Positions 34,546 through 48,659 of a stretch of DNA of 64,000 nt are shown here, piece after piece. Source of the stretch: Trogon surrucura. Taxonomy: Eukaryota > Chordata > Aves > Trogoniformes > Trogonidae. The notes under the pieces were generated by a model, which had not been told where the DNA came from, searched no databases, and saw nothing but the letters and a program-made list of their open reading frames with translations. Positions within the stretch are counted from its first letter, which is position 1. Every line of letters begins with the position of its first letter. The translations under genes and the position numbers were made by a program. Location: contig CM036619.1 of the NCBI GenBank assembly GCA_020746105.1, positions 52,498,635 to 52,562,634 on the forward strand, written 5' to 3'.

Positions 34546-37500
34546 AGGGAGCGCCAGTGGGCCCCCGGTCCCGTCTCCCCGAATTTCTTACCCTGTGGGA
34601 CCGAATCTCGCTCTCCTGGCTGAGTCACCACCTTGCTTAACTCCGCACTAGTGTTTTGTTTACTCAGCGTTGAGCTGAGGGTGCGTGAATGTCTCTGTGC
34701 AGGGAGAGCGGTTTTCATGCCAAGGAGGCGCCCGCCCAGTCCTGCCTCAGACTTGTCATCTCTCTCTCGCTTCATGCACCGACTGTCATAAGGGGCGGTG
34801 GACGCTTTGTACAAAGGCGTAAATCCTGAGTGCCCGTCCTGTGTGTGGGCAGAGGACTGCAAATAACTTTGATATCCAATTCGCTCTTCAACAAATAACT
34901 TTGTTTTTTAAGAGTGAGATACGCTTATGTTGTGATTGAGCACTGGAGCACTGACTTCAGCCTGTTCAGTGTAGACGTTCACAAATGCTAACTAATGACG
35001 TGTAAAACACAGCTCTAAGATTAATATGCCCTTACAAGTGGGCAAGTAGTCATGTCAGGGATTTAAATGCATTTGAAACTAGTTTTTGTTGTAGGCCCAG
35101 CTGGGATGGAGGGCTTCTTGTCTATTGTTTCCATTCTTGATCATACCTGGTGGTTCAATGGATCTCTCCAGTGCTGTCAGGGCTGTAATTGCAAAGAAAG
35201 CAAACCATAACGCTTCCTGACATAAAACCAACATCACTTGATAGTTGCTTGAGAAAAGTGGGTGATATTTTAGTTCTGATTATAAAAAGTACCTCAACAA
35301 AGTGTATGTCAAATCGAATGAATTTGTTTGGGGTGTAGCCAAGTACTTAGATATGCTTAGAGATGCCCTTTAGTAGCAAATTGCAATTTGTGCTTTTTGG
35401 CTGAAGCAGACAATTTATTTTGCTTGTAGCAAGCAATAAAAGTTCTTTGGTGTATTTTTTTCTTGTCTTTCTGTTGTCAGATTGGAGAACAAGTAAATTG
35501 AATTTGTTCCCTGTATGAACTCTGACATTTGGGTTTGAGGGGGAGGGCAGACATGGCGGGTGGAAACAACTCTTCTTGGCTTTTAGCAGAAAGCTTACTT
35601 GAGTATAAGGTGGTGGAGAGGTGAAAAGAATCTAATGAGAGAGTCTGTGCATGTTGATATTGTGTACTCTCTTTAGCTTATTACTGATTTGTGAGGCTCT
35701 GAAGTGTTGACATATCAAACCTACATCACTGAATAAAAGTAGAGCTGTGTGGATGTTGCTGCAACAAGGAAAAATAGCACTGCATCTTTCAGTTGACTTG
35801 CTTCTTTTGATCTAGTTTACATATCTGTCATCTTAGAACCACAGCTAATGAGAAGAGCTCTGATACTTAGGATATACTGCATCAATTTTGATAACTCAAG
35901 GATGCTGTCAGATTTGACACTTTTACACTTGGCTTCTGTTCACAGATTTCAAGAGTATAGATCCAATTAGCGAGTGCAGAGTCTTTCTTTAATGGTGACA
36001 AAATTTGCATGTATGTGCTTTAATGCTGGCCATGCTAAAGGGACCTTACTACAGTGATAATAAGGAGGTTGCAGATATCAGACATGCAGTTCATAGTATC
36101 ATTAACTGTATTCCATCACCTTTTAATCAGTTCAGGGATTTTCTTCCTTTCAGTTAGCTTAACTGTGATTTGGGGCTAAGTTGTAGTCAGTTTGGGAATG
36201 AACTTGTTGGGATGCTTCCTGTCATGCTTATGTGAAGTTTTAGAATGTGTTTGCATCTCGGATCTTAAGAGTGCCCTTTAAAGTGACAGCCTCGCAGAAA
36301 TATTCCGAGACTTTTGTGCATATTTTCCCATATTTTTTTGAAGACAGCTGCTTATGGTATAGTCATTAGAATTATGTTGACTTTTTTTTAGCTAGCCGTA
36401 ATTACAGATACTCTTCTTCTGAACTAATATCAATTAAAGAAAGTGCTGCTTCTGAAGATATCAGCTGGTGTGTTAACTTCCTACGTGCTTGATCACTCTG
36501 CCAGTCTTTCTGCTGGTGAGACTTTTACTTTGTTTCATATGTCTCATCTGAAGTTGGTTCTTGGACTCTCCTATAGAATTTAAGTATCCTAACACTTTCT
36601 AAAGAGTTTAAATATTTTACACCAGTTCTGAGTATGATGATTCACACCAGAAGCATCATTTTTGGCCAAAGATATTTTTTATGTATCAAGTGAGTTGAAA
36701 TCAACGTGGATATGTTTTTAAGGAAGAAAGCCTTAGGTGTAGGTGTAACTGACCTGCAGTTAAAATATATTTGAAGATGAACACCCCATTAGCCCCTGGT
36801 CAAAGAAGGAGACTTGACAGGCTCTAGGCCTGGTATGCTTAAAAAGGAAATAAAATTATGTGTTAATGTTCAGACTACATACCACTTTCTTTAATATAAA
36901 ACCATTTAAATTCTAAAACCCTGTTTTTCTTTGATTGAATTTGTGAATTCATGTTATTTATAATTGCTTTTGCTTTTCCTGAGCAAAGGTGTTATCTAAC
37001 TGTATGCATCTGAGTGGTAATAGATGAATAACTGATAGACACTTTAATTCAGCGTCTGATGTTCCAAACATGTAGGCTTGAAATACTGGAGTTCCTTTAG
37101 ATTCAAGAAAGGCATTTTTTGGCTGTGCAAAGAGAAGTCTCAGCAATGTCCTTGGCTTCTCTTAGGATGGTTTTATCCTCTTTACCTTTACTTTGTTTTG
37201 CTTCTCCTCTTGTCGGTTTGTAACTCCTGTAGACTAAAAGACAGTCATGGAATAACATTTAAATAAGTTTTGTAACCATTTTTTGGTTTTGTAAATGTCA
37301 TAAGCAAGGCTTTGTATGAAAGATTCTAAATTTATATGTGAACACTAAGAAAGAAGATGGAGGGGCTGGTACGAGGGAAGGCGTGTTACAATTTCAGGAA
37401 GGTGTGGGAGAACAGTGCTGGCAGCAGAACAGGCGCGAAAGACACACTGAGGACTACATCACTTCAATTTACGTACTGCAGGCAGGAAATTCATTAAGCT

Positions 37501-38944
37501 GAGGTGCAAGAAAGAAATGTGTTTATTTTTCCTGTTTTCTCTTATGCAACTGAAATAAAAATAGAGCAATAAAACTGATTAAGTTGCAACTGTCTGTAAC
37601 CAAATTTATTTCTTTGTGGCTTCCATGCACTTGAGTTGGTACTGGACTGGACAGTTGTAGATAGCCTGTCTTTTCTGATGAGCCATGAGGAGGCCAAGGC
37701 GTAAGTTCTATGTAAAGTGTATGCCTCAGCATAATCTAATGCTTTTTCTCAAAGTATCAGGTACTAGGATTCCTACAGTCATAAAAAGATCTATTAAGAC
37801 TGTGAAGAGTGTGTTAGATAGGTAGTCATGCTATGGGGTCTGCAATGATCAGATACTGGTGAATACCCTAGATGTGTGAAGTAGAGCCAACGGCCATGTA
37901 ACTAACTAGTTATTAACCTCAGCTTAGTGTCTCATTAATGATATCAAGCAGTGGAAATAGTATTCACTGTGCATACTTACACAACAATTTTGGAATAACA
38001 CCAAATTTCTTACTCCTCTGTGTTTCCTACTAAATCCCTGGGGTTTATGGGCTTCCAGTCTTTGGAGAGTGGAGAGGGAGGGGTATAACAGGTGAATGGA
38101 TGGGGGACATCTTGACCTGAAGATGCCTCTACTTTTGATTCAGAAATCGATAGAAGGTTTTTGTGAAAGTGCTCTTTGCTCTGATAACTCACAAAAATTA
38201 CTGTTGTGTTTTATGTAGACACTTGAGTAACTCAATTATTCAAGTACTTAATCAATTACTTGAGTAATTGATTTTTAAATCTTCAGACTTTTGATGGTCT
38301 TAATCTTCAAAGATGTCAGATGTTTGACTTGGTCAGCAATTTGACTTCAAATTATCCGGCAACATTAAACACTACATATGACAAACTTGTTTTATCTAGT
38401 CTCAAGAGGTTTCTATTTTTGTTGCACCAAAAATACACAAGTACAGAGCTTGATTCACCTGTTTTTCCTAGATCTGTTTCATGTTCAGCTAGATTAATGT
38501 TCTTGTATCTTGTGTAGGGAAAGGTAAGAAGACTTCATCCTCTCTGGAATTTAGAATTCCAAATCTGTATTGTCACTAGACCTTTTTTGCCCTTCTGCCT
38601 AACTTGTTAGAAAGCGATTCTGAAGACCTTGTGGTGAGGGATTTGGTAAATTAAAAAAAAAAAAGAATATAACTCAAAAGTACGTTTGCTTCAGAAATTG
38701 CTATCTGTCAAAATAAAAGTCACCACTGAAACCACGTTAACTATGCTCTTAGAATCTGAGTGATAAATATTAGAGAAACTTAGTATCTGAGAATTTTACT
38801 CATTTGCTAATAAGGCACACACTTAGTAAAAGCAGAGTCTGAACATTTGCAGAGTATCAACTTCAGAATGCTTTAAGTTTTCTGGAGGTAGTTCAGAGTA
38901 AGGGAGAATGCCATAATAGAAACATCACCAAAGAAATTTAGTCA
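34546..38944 (+). other. ROCK1 intron 1, first segment
   Basis: AT-rich intronic sequence with a surplus of T on the sense strand. No further ROCK1 exon was seen; coding for 'DGLDALVYDLDFPAL' is not visible. A 22-bp palindrome (10-bp arms 'atcaattact') lies near 38,250-38,271. Confidence 0.7.
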
Positions 38945-39392
38945 ACCATCTTTTAGATTCAAGTGCAAGGTCCCGTGCTTGAATTGGACTGGTGACCAGT
39001 ATGAGTACAGACTGGGTGTTGAATGGATTGAGGGCAGCCCTGCAGAGGAGGACTTCGGGATGTTCTGAGAGAGTATTTGAATATCTCTTTCTTCTGACCA
39101 TGAGAGATTTTTTTACCAGAGCCTGTAGTGGCAAGGCAAGGGTCAGTCTTGACTCTTTCAGAAAGGTGATAGATTTAGATTGGACGAAAGAAGGAAGTGG
39201 TTTACTGTGAAGGTGGAAGGACTTGCCCAGAGAGACTGTGAATGCCACATTCTTGGACATATTCAGTGTCTGGTCGATCAAGGCTTTGAGCAGCCTGATC
39301 TAGTGAAAGATGTCCCTGCCGGTGGCCATAGGGTTTGGAACTAGATGATCTTTAAAGGTCCTTTACAACTCAAGCTGTTCAGTTTGGTTCTG
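38945..39392 (+). mobile_element. Old CR1 fragment with an internal deletion
   Basis: Sense CR1 remnant. It opens with 'caagtgcaaggtcccgtgct', 'tatgagtacagactgggtgt', and 'ggcagccctgcagaggagga' (minus-type ORF2 segment), then skips most of the following C-terminal sequence and resumes with 'gatagatttagattgga', 'gcctgatctagtgaaagatg' and 'tccctgccggtggccatagg', ending near 39,392 with a decayed octamer tail. Divergence is high, so it is one of the older CR1 copies in the window. Confidence 0.85.
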
Positions 39393-42300
39393 TAGTTAGA
39401 TTTAAAATAAGACTTCTGTCTGACTGTTACCATATCCAGGCTTTATATGCAAAACTGATTATAATTGCAGGTTAATGTTGCCTGTTCATTACTAAGAGTT
39501 ATGAAATGCATAGGTTGATGTGAAATTGATGAGAAAATGTGTAATTTGGTATGTTAGTGAAAGATAAAATGAACCAGAAGTTGGTTTTGGAAATGAAGGA
39601 ACTTGGTGTATTCTCATTTCAGGTTACACCTTTTAGACGACTTTTTTAATACTCTTTAAGCCTCCAGAGAGTTAACAGTAGAGATAAGGCTGTCAAAATG
39701 TTAGCATTTGATTCAGTATATGGTAGGTTTTTTTACAGGAATAACAGTTAACTTAGACAATTCTACTACTTATAAACCTAGAGGCTGTAGGAACATATTC
39801 TTTCCAATGAAAACTTTTAATCAAGAATTAAAATAGAAAGTTGATGTTAAGACATGTTTCAGCAAGAGGAATTTAAAAAAAGAACAAAACCCACAAAACA
39901 CCACCAAACCATATAGTAGATTAAAAATGCTCTTACTAAGTAAAAATATTTGTAAACAATGTCGTTTTCCCTGGCAACTACACAGTGTTTTGATTTTTGG
40001 AGGTGGTGGGAAGGAAGAGGGAAACACCTGGAATTTGTTTGTTGGACAAAGTAAAAATCAACCTGTTCTGTAAATCTTTGAGGATGATAGCTTCAGGAGC
40101 CACTGATTGAGAACAGAATAAGTATTTAGAAGCACTGTGAGCAGATAACATTGGTAGCCTCACAGTTATTATTAGCAGAATTCCCTAGGACGTACTTGAG
40201 TACCACATAAGAATAAAAAGCTTTTTTAGGTCTCTTACCAAGGAATACTGAGATGTTTGTCTCGACACAGGATGTTTATCTTGAATTTGAGAGGTCCCAA
40301 ACCATGTAATTAAAAACTTCTTTTTTTTTCCCTGTGGATGCATGATGCTATTTATTGAAACTCCTTTGTCATCAAGAAATTGAAGTTCCAAATGAAGATA
40401 TTGAAAAAACTGAACTTCCTTCTTTGAGAACAAATTTATAGAGTAGTTGAAAACTATTCTTTGTCTTAATTTGTCCAAGCAGCAATAAAGCCACAAGGGT
40501 GACAAGACAATATTGGTAAAACTGTAAACACTATGCAGACAACACCCAGTTATAGCTCGTTTAAAACAAATACAAATAGTACAATCTTTTAGTTTTCTCA
40601 GTAGTCTGTTGAAATAAACACTCGAATTACCAGTGGCTGAACAGCAGCTGAAACTTGGTCTTTGTGAAGAGGAAAAGTGGCTTGGAGCTCTTCTTGTCCA
40701 TAGTGTTTTGCTCTGCTGAGGTGATTGGATCTCCTGTAGTGTAATCTCTAGTCAGGTTTCTTTTTGGGCCTTTAAGTATTGATGGATGTCCAAATGACGT
40801 CAGCAGAGTATAACATGCTGTGGTGCATCTTCAGTTACAGCAGTCTAGAGGCTGTCTAGACAAGCAGCAGTTTCTCGGTTGGGTTGGCTACCTCTGTTGC
40901 TAGGGCAGGACCGACACAGGATCGGTACCAGCTTCTAACTGGAGCGCAGGTCAAAGTCTATTCTGATACTCAGAATCTTGTAAAGGATTGGCTTTAACTA
41001 ACTTAAAGATTGCCACTCCCTGTCAATGTTTATACAATACAAGCTGTCATGGGGACAGTACTTAAGATCTCTTCATTAATAGGTCCTTTAAATCCAACTG
41101 CTGATTTATTTCAACTTGCCCTCTTGAAATTCTTACATGTATTCTTTTTTTCTGTTTCGTTCATAGAGTTGAGAAATTGTGGATTTTTATGGTTTTTTTA
41201 GGTTGTGTGGTCTGAAATCGTGCGAAGACCCACCCGATGCTTGAAAACCCCTGTAGGAAACACTGTGCAAACTTAAGCTTTATTTTGGACTGTGGGTTGG
41301 AACTACCTAAATGTATTTCTAGCCTGTATGTGTCTGTACGACAGAGCTTGTAATTAATCTGGAAACACAAGTGGAATGCATACTACTTTTTTTCCTGGAT
41401 CTTCACGAGTCATAATATTCACTTAATTCTAACAAAGAAATCCTTGAGTTCTAATAGTTATGCAAATATTGAGTAATTATGTCTTTATCTTTTTTCTTAA
41501 AAACTGCGTGGTATTCAAATGATGCTGTATTGTATTTGGTTTTATTAAATTTGAAGGTATTTAATGTATTAAGTGGAAAACTGATACTTCCTGATGAAGT
41601 GTACTGATGTTAGATATCCACATATAAAATGCATTAATGCAAGATGTCTACTTTCCCATGCAGTCACGGACTGCTGTGAAAATATTATTTATATGGAGGT
41701 GAGGAGGCAGGGGAGACTGCCTGTGGTAGAAGCTGAAGTGCAAGGTGTCAGTACAACAAGCACTATCTTGCTTGATTATGGATGGCAGAGTTCCGCGTGT
41801 TAATTCCATCACTGAGATCCAGGAGCATCTCTGACTACAGGTGTGAAGTGACTCTGTGCTAAGGTACTTAGGAGGGGAGGAGGCCTCTCCAGGCAGGAGA
41901 TAATAAGAGTAGGAGTGGATGGGAAATATCCTTTAGGGAGAAGTGAGACTGAAGGGAGGACAGTGAGTCTGTGGTCTTTATACTTGCCCTGTGCCTTTTC
42001 ACACATGTCAGGTTGTGCAGAACAATGCCAGGCTCTACATGAAGCTGCAGTTGAAAAATACGGTGGTACTGGTGCCTCACAGCTTTGTCTTGATATTATG
42101 TGCTGCTGTCAGTGTTAGAGGTGGAACCATAGAATTTCCTCACAAGTCTTTCTTTGTTACGTAATCTTTTATACCAGTACAGTATTATACTAATCTTTTT
42201 CAGGATGTCAGGATGGCTGCATTGTTCTTGACCTTACCTTTTCTTTTGGTCGTGATGACCTCCTCGGAGCTACTTGCAAGAAAATGAGTCAGATCAACTT

Positions 42301-43570
42301 CACCTTCATATAATGAATAGTTTCCATCATAGTTCTTGGTTAAGAAGTTCATGGGAGGGAAGGATCTGAGAATCACGAGTTCCAGGGGAAAGAAAAAAGG
42401 ATTTTTTCTGATACTTTTTTCATTGCAATTTGGCAAACTCATAGATGTGGTCAGGAGTAAAAGAAAATATTGTTTAAACTCATATTTGCAGGTTGGGAAG
42501 TTTCTCCCCAAGTTTCTCTTTCTCTGGAAATAGAACTGCAGGAGAACTAAAGAAATTCTGATAGGAAGATGGGTGGATGATAAAACAAATTTTGTCAGTA
42601 ATACCATTCATGTCTGTTCATAGGCTTTTGAGTTAATTCTTAAACTTGTGCAATTGAATACTTGCCTCTGATGAGTTATTTAATTCTTAATAGTTGTAAA
42701 AAGTATCTGTTTATCCATTTAATTTTAAGGTTGTAGAAATTCAGTTTTTCCATTTAAATACTTTGACTACCGATCAAATCTTGCCTGAAAAGACGGAGAA
42801 GTTGAAATCAAAGTTGATGTGCCATATTACCTATCCTCTTTTTTCCTCCTGCTTAGTAAATGAAATATCAACAAATAGGGAGCATCACTGCAGTATGAGA
42901 CTGTGATACAGTCCTTTTGTACTTCTGAATCTTCCTAACTGCAGAACAGATTTCACTTATGGGGTGGTGGTAGAGTACAAGAACAACAACAACAAAAAAA
43001 ATTCTTTTTGTTGAAGGAAGTCTTTTCTGTCCGTAAGATATGAATACAAATATGAGATTTGGAAAACAGGTAGAGGAATTAGGAAGATTATAATTAGAGA
43101 TGATTTTGGGGTTGGATTTTTTTTGGCTTTTGGTGACTTAAGTCAGGGCTTCCTGATTTCTTCAGGCTTTTTGTGAGACTGTTTTGAACTTTTATTTCCT
43201 GTATCTAAAATAAGGAAGTGCTTCTTCCCCCCCTCCCCCCCCCCCGATTTGTGGGTTTGATGATTCAAGGCACTGTTTGTACTCTTTTAAGAAGTAGAGA
43301 AATTTTGTTGGTAGTAACCATGGTGTATTTGAAAAACGGATATCAAGCTTCAAGCAAACTTGTGGCAAATATCAATGACTGGAAAAAAAGTCTAGAAGGA
43401 GACTTTTTAAACTAAGCCAAAAGGAAGGTGTGAGTCTGTTTATAACATACCAACAAAGAGGAAATGTTAAACTGCTCTTTTAATATAAGCTATTACTTTC
43501 AGATTCAGAAGTATTTTGGGTTAGAGTTGTATTTTCTTTAGTTACAGATGTCCCCGTTCAGTCCCCATGT
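39393..43570 (+). other. ROCK1 intron 1, segment without recognised repeats
   Basis: About 4.2 kb of AT-rich intron. A C-homopolymer run (43,227-43,245, interrupted by one T) belongs to this end of the segment. No exon, RNA gene or further repeat seen. Confidence 0.55.
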
Positions 43571-43671
43571 GTTGCCTGATCTACTTGAGAGGTGTCCCTG
43601 ACCATGACAGGGAGGTTGGATTAAATGATCTCTAAGGTCCCTTCCACCCTAGGCCATTCTATGATTCTATG
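43571..43671 (+). mobile_element. CR1 LINE, 3' tail only (about 100 bp)
   Basis: Contains 'gcctgatctacttgagaggt', 'gtccctgaccatgacaggga', 'ggttggattaaatgatctct' and 'ggccattctatgattctatg'. This is the 3' UTR and octamer tail of the same subfamily as the copy at 59.1 kb. It is severely 5' truncated. Confidence 0.93.
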
Positions 43672-44339
43672 TTCCCACAGAATAAATACAGATATTATTT
43701 ATCAGATCATAGGTAAGGAAAATCAGTTTCTCTGTGTATTAGTGTGTATTAGTACATGATCTTAAAAATTAGTTTAGCAAATTTTTACAATGCTTTAATG
43801 TTTTTAGTAACATGGAAACTTTGATGTTCATAATGGTCACTGGTCTCTGAACTTTGTATAGACTGTGCGGTAGTGGGAAAATTGGAGATAAATTAAGAAG
43901 AACTTAATGAAATTTGGTGCTTCTTATGGATAAAAATCAGTATTGCCTGACTGAGTTCTATTGTGTGTATATTATGAAGCTTTTAAAATGAACATGTATG
44001 CATTGTAAACTGCAGTTAAACTTAGCAAGTACAGTGTCCAATGCTCAGCTGGTAATGCTTATAAGTATAACAAGAGGATGCTCCTGTTTGCTGTAGTTTC
44101 CAGTAGTGCAATCCCTGGGGGGAAGATCACTAAAATGTTTCATTCACCTGAATAGTTTGGGGATTGTAATAAATAAAGTTCATTAGTTATCTGAAATAGT
44201 TCTCCTTGTTAACTTTACGTATTGAGTGTATTTCTACCTTAACAAATTCACGTGCAAATATTCCTTGCCTTTTACTTTACTTCTGAAGGTGTGCTTCACT
44301 GGTTTCCAAGAAAGTCTTTATGTGAAAAGCTTCATCAAT

Positions 44340-45349
44340 CACGTGGTGGTCAATGGTTTTTAGGCAGGCTGGCAGCCTGTCACAAACAGGGTCTTCCACG
44401 GTTGGATATGGAGCCTTGTGCTGTTTAACATCTTCATAACTGATCTAGATGATGGGATTGAAAACACTCTCACCAAGTTTGCTGATGATGCTAAAATGGG
44501 TGGTGAGGTGAACATTTGGAGAAGGGAGAGTCATCTTACAGAGAGACCTGGACAGGCTAGAATAGTGAGCGAGTAAGAACAGTGTGAGGTTTAACAAAGA
44601 TAAATACAAAGTCCTGCACCTGGGATGGCATAACCAAAGAGCCCAGTACAGGTTTGGATCTGTGTGGTTGGGAAGAAGCTTTGCTGAAAGGGACCTGGGG
44701 ATCCTGGTGGACAACAAGCTGAACGTGAGTGAGCAGAGCACTGCTGCAGCGGCAAAGGCAAATCAGATCCTGGTCTCCAATCCCTAGAGACATTACTAGC
44801 AGAGATGGAGATGTGATCATCCCACTCTACTCGGTGCTGGTCAGACCACTTCTGTAGTTCTGTGTCAAGTTTTGGTCCCCCCGCGAATCAAGACAGACAG
44901 ACTGGAGAGGTCTAAAGGAAGGTTGCAAAGATAATCAAAGGGCTAGAGAACCTACCTTGTGAGGGAAGTCTGAAGGAGTCTTCTTGGAGAAGTGAAGGCT
45001 TGAGGGGACCTCTTCGGAGTATTCCTGTACTTAAAGGACAGCTTCAAAGAGGATGGAGGCTATATTTTCTTAAGGAGCTACATCTGAAGACAAGGAGTAA
45101 CAAGTACAAGTTGCAGAGGGAGAGGTTCTGTATCTATATAAGGAAGAAATTGTTTTATAGTGAGAACAATCAGTTGCAGTAACAGCTTCCCCAGGGATGT
45201 GGTAGAGTCCCTTTCACTGGAGATTTTCAAGAGGCAGCTGGGTAGGGTGCTAGATAATCTCATCTGGGCTCCCTTTCCCATGCAAGGTTTGACCAGATTG
45301 AGCCTTCAAGGTCCCTTCCAATCTGGGCTGCTCTATGGTTCTGTGATTT
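44340..45349 (+). mobile_element. CR1 LINE fragment with RT C-terminal half, about 1 kb
   Basis: Sense CR1 starting within the reverse transcriptase domain. It carries 'NIFITDLDDGIENTLTKFADDAKMGG', whose FADD box keeps both catalytic aspartates, then 'MRFNKDKYKVLHLGWHNQRAQYRFG', 'RDLGILVDNKLNVSEQ', and later the C-terminal segment in shifted frames. It ends near 45,349 with 'ctctatggttctgtgatttt'. Several frameshifts and stops break the frame after 44,787. It is moderately old. Confidence 0.93.
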
Positions 45350-48300
45350 TTGAGCTTTTCAGGAAATACCTGTAGTATTCACTGGTTTGTTTTCCCTTTG
45401 TCTTTTTATAGCTTTGATTTCAAAGTATCAGTGAAGTTTTTGAATTGGTGCAACAGTGTGTTTTCAGCAGTGCTAGTTAAGGACACAGTGCTTACATTGC
45501 CTATATTTACAAATTGCTTTCTGAGCTGTAGCTCTCAAGGTCCCAGTTTCTGAGATGGCGCTTGGGGGTGGGGGTTATGATATCTATACTGAGCAGCACA
45601 GTGTCTATGTGCTTGGTCTTGTAACATCAGATCCATTAAGAATTAAAATAAAAAAAAACTTAAGGAGAAAAATTTAAAATCTATTAAAGAGATGGTGGAA
45701 AGTCAACCACAGGATGTATACACAACAAATCTAGGGACAAAAAGGTAAACTACTTGTTTTCTTAAATATTTTTTCATCCTAATTGACAACTATAAATTAC
45801 AATTGTATCTGAATTTTAAAAAAAGAAAAACAATAAGCAGCTCTCGTAGAGTTAACTTGCTCTCTTTGTGACATTTAATATCTTACAAATGAAGATAAAC
45901 TCTTTCTGGAAGGAGGAAAAATATCCCCAAGATTAAAGCCAGCAAGTCCAAATTACCCATTTATGTTGGGAAATGATCTCTACTAAGCTGAGAGAAACTT
46001 GCAAAATGATCAGGAGCTGGTAGGAGTTCTTACACACTTGATAGGTTTTGTCTCATGATGGCTTCAGGCAAGAAGTTGCACATTTTATAACTCTCCAAAG
46101 GAAAAATTACCATAGAATAAAGTTTCCAGTAAGCGGGATATAATTTTTTCATGAGTATGGCAGTAATACAGATAATTGAAATTATGAAAGATTTTTATTG
46201 TATACAGTGAACTGTAACCAAGGAACAGCTAAGTTCTGCAGGAAGATATGCAGTTTATTTGGGCAAAAAATCGTGACTTCAAGTATGTATATTGATATGC
46301 TTTCAAAAGATAACTGAAACAGTTGGTTGAATCGGTGTCTGATAGAGCCCTAAGAATAAAAACAATAAAAATACTGGTAATACTGAAACTATGCTCTAAT
46401 ATCAAATGTATTTTTTCTCAACAGATTATTATTCTGTAATAAAACTTAAAATTACCAGAAATTCATTTTAGAATTTCACTTTTACAATCCGACAGGTGTT
46501 AAGGTGATCTCTAGCAACAATCCCCAAGTTGGCGTCCATCAAGAGTGAGGCCACAGTCTTGCTGTGGCAGCATCTTGTCTTCTCTTTTTGTAAACCAGTG
46601 TCTAATACAGCTACTGTCCTTTTGCTACATGTGGTGACTGTAGTACCTTCCCTTTACATTTTGTTTCTTTGGGGGCAGAGTGAGGGCAGGTACCATGATT
46701 AATAGCAGGAGATGTATTAGATAAAATAAAAATGCATGAGAAGAACTCAGCAAAAAGAGCAAATCAACTTCCAGCTAGTGCTTTTGATCTTCTCGCTGGT
46801 TGCAATTCTGTAAGGCTATTGGCATCCTCCATTCACTTTTTAAGAAAAAGTAGCTGCTCCAGCATCTGCTGTGCCAAACAGGCCAATTCAGGTACTGTGA
46901 TGTGACAAGAAAAGATTAAATCAGGGTATCTTTTAGACAACCTGTTACCATCAGGTTTCTGTTTGTATTTCAGCTATTTAGAAATACGGTGGGTTGGTAG
47001 CTGATTGTTGGCAGAACCAAAGATGTAAGCCACATTTATATTTAAGACACTTGAAGGTATGCCTTTCTCCTTTTATGGAAAGCAGCAAGTTTATTCTGAG
47101 AATGGGACAAGAAATGCAAGCTGTTATGTCTTAATGTTGGCTTTGCCATTCTTAAGATCTTATTGCTGCCTCTGTCATACTTATTGATGGCTTTGGCATT
47201 TTAGTAATTAAAAATCAAAATATGTTTTTGACATTCCAAGGTATTGAACAGTGTTTGGAACCAGAGTAGGTCAAGTTGCAGGATCTTTAAAAGGTTTTCA
47301 GTTGTGAAGATTGACTTATATGTAGAAACAACATGTGATAATTTAGAGAAAGTGCTGAGTGGGACAGTTATAAATTTTTTTGCTCCTGTCTTCTGGGCAA
47401 CCAGGAGCTTTTGCAGTAGTTTTCAGAAGGAGTAACTTTTCTGTTCCTAATACCAGAAGTGATATGATCATCTTTCAACTGCATTCTCATTTTTTTTTAA
47501 ATTAATCAGTTAAATTGGACTAAGTGTCATCCTATCTTCCAGAGAATACATGGATTAAGAGGTTTTTCAGTGAGGTAAGATGATAGAGTTGAGGTTTGTT
47601 ATGTCATAGTTAAATATGTAGAGAAAGGGACAAAATTATTAAGAAAGGACCGGTTCATGTGCTTGTCCCTTAAATCCAAATTGGAAGGACCGTGAAAGAA
47701 AGCTCTAAACATTTGACTGCGATATGATGTTAAGCTTGATCTAGAGTGATTCAAAATGGAGAGGAGGATGATTTCTTTATTTACTCTAAGTCATACAATG
47801 TGATATCTTGACCTAAAAAGCATTAAATTCAATGCTGTCTGGGCTGTGTTCTCTGAAGTCTTTGTCTTGAGGCTAGAGCTTTGCATCATGAACTACTTGT
47901 ACTTTTTCAAGTGCAAAAGAGTGTGTGTCTGCAGTTTTTGGTCCTTCTTAGTTCTTCTGACAAGCAAACAGTTTTTAAAATGTGAATCGAAATTAGTGTT
48001 AGGTCATTTTTTTTGTTTGTTTTTTTTTAAATATTAGTCCTTTGGGATGTGTAAATGTGTGCATACAAGATGTATACATGCAAACAGTTCTGCTCCTAGA
48101 CCTTTTCTAGTGCCAAGGGGTTGATTTTTTCCTTTCCTGAATCAAATTGGTTACCTGTATTTCAGAGTCTAGTTGACTTTAATAATGGTTTACTTCATTG
48201 CCAGTGCATTCTGATTGAATATCACAAAAGATGTAACTGTTTTTTCTTGCCTTCCTCTTATATCTCAGAGGCTAGGTAATTATGCTCAGTTTTAAAATGA

Positions 48301-48627
48301 CCCTGGTTGGTAGCAAACATCTGTTTTCAAAATGACTGTTTACATGCATGTATTTATCTAATTCTTTAGAAATTGACTCTGTGGTTCAGCAAGGACTTTG
48401 GAAAGTAAAGTCCAGAATGTTTGACAAAAGCGTAGCTCCGAATTCTTGAGATAACACAACTAAAAAACAGTGGTGTCCTGGAGTATGCCTTGTTGATATT
48501 TTACAGTATTTAGAAATTGGGAGCCTACCGTACTAGGTGTTTTATAAACATTGAGTTTATATGAATGGGAAGTAACAGATAGTACCTGACTTGACTGGAC
48601 ATGCCTTTGAACCATTGGCTATATTTT

Positions 48628-48659
<32 letters not shown>
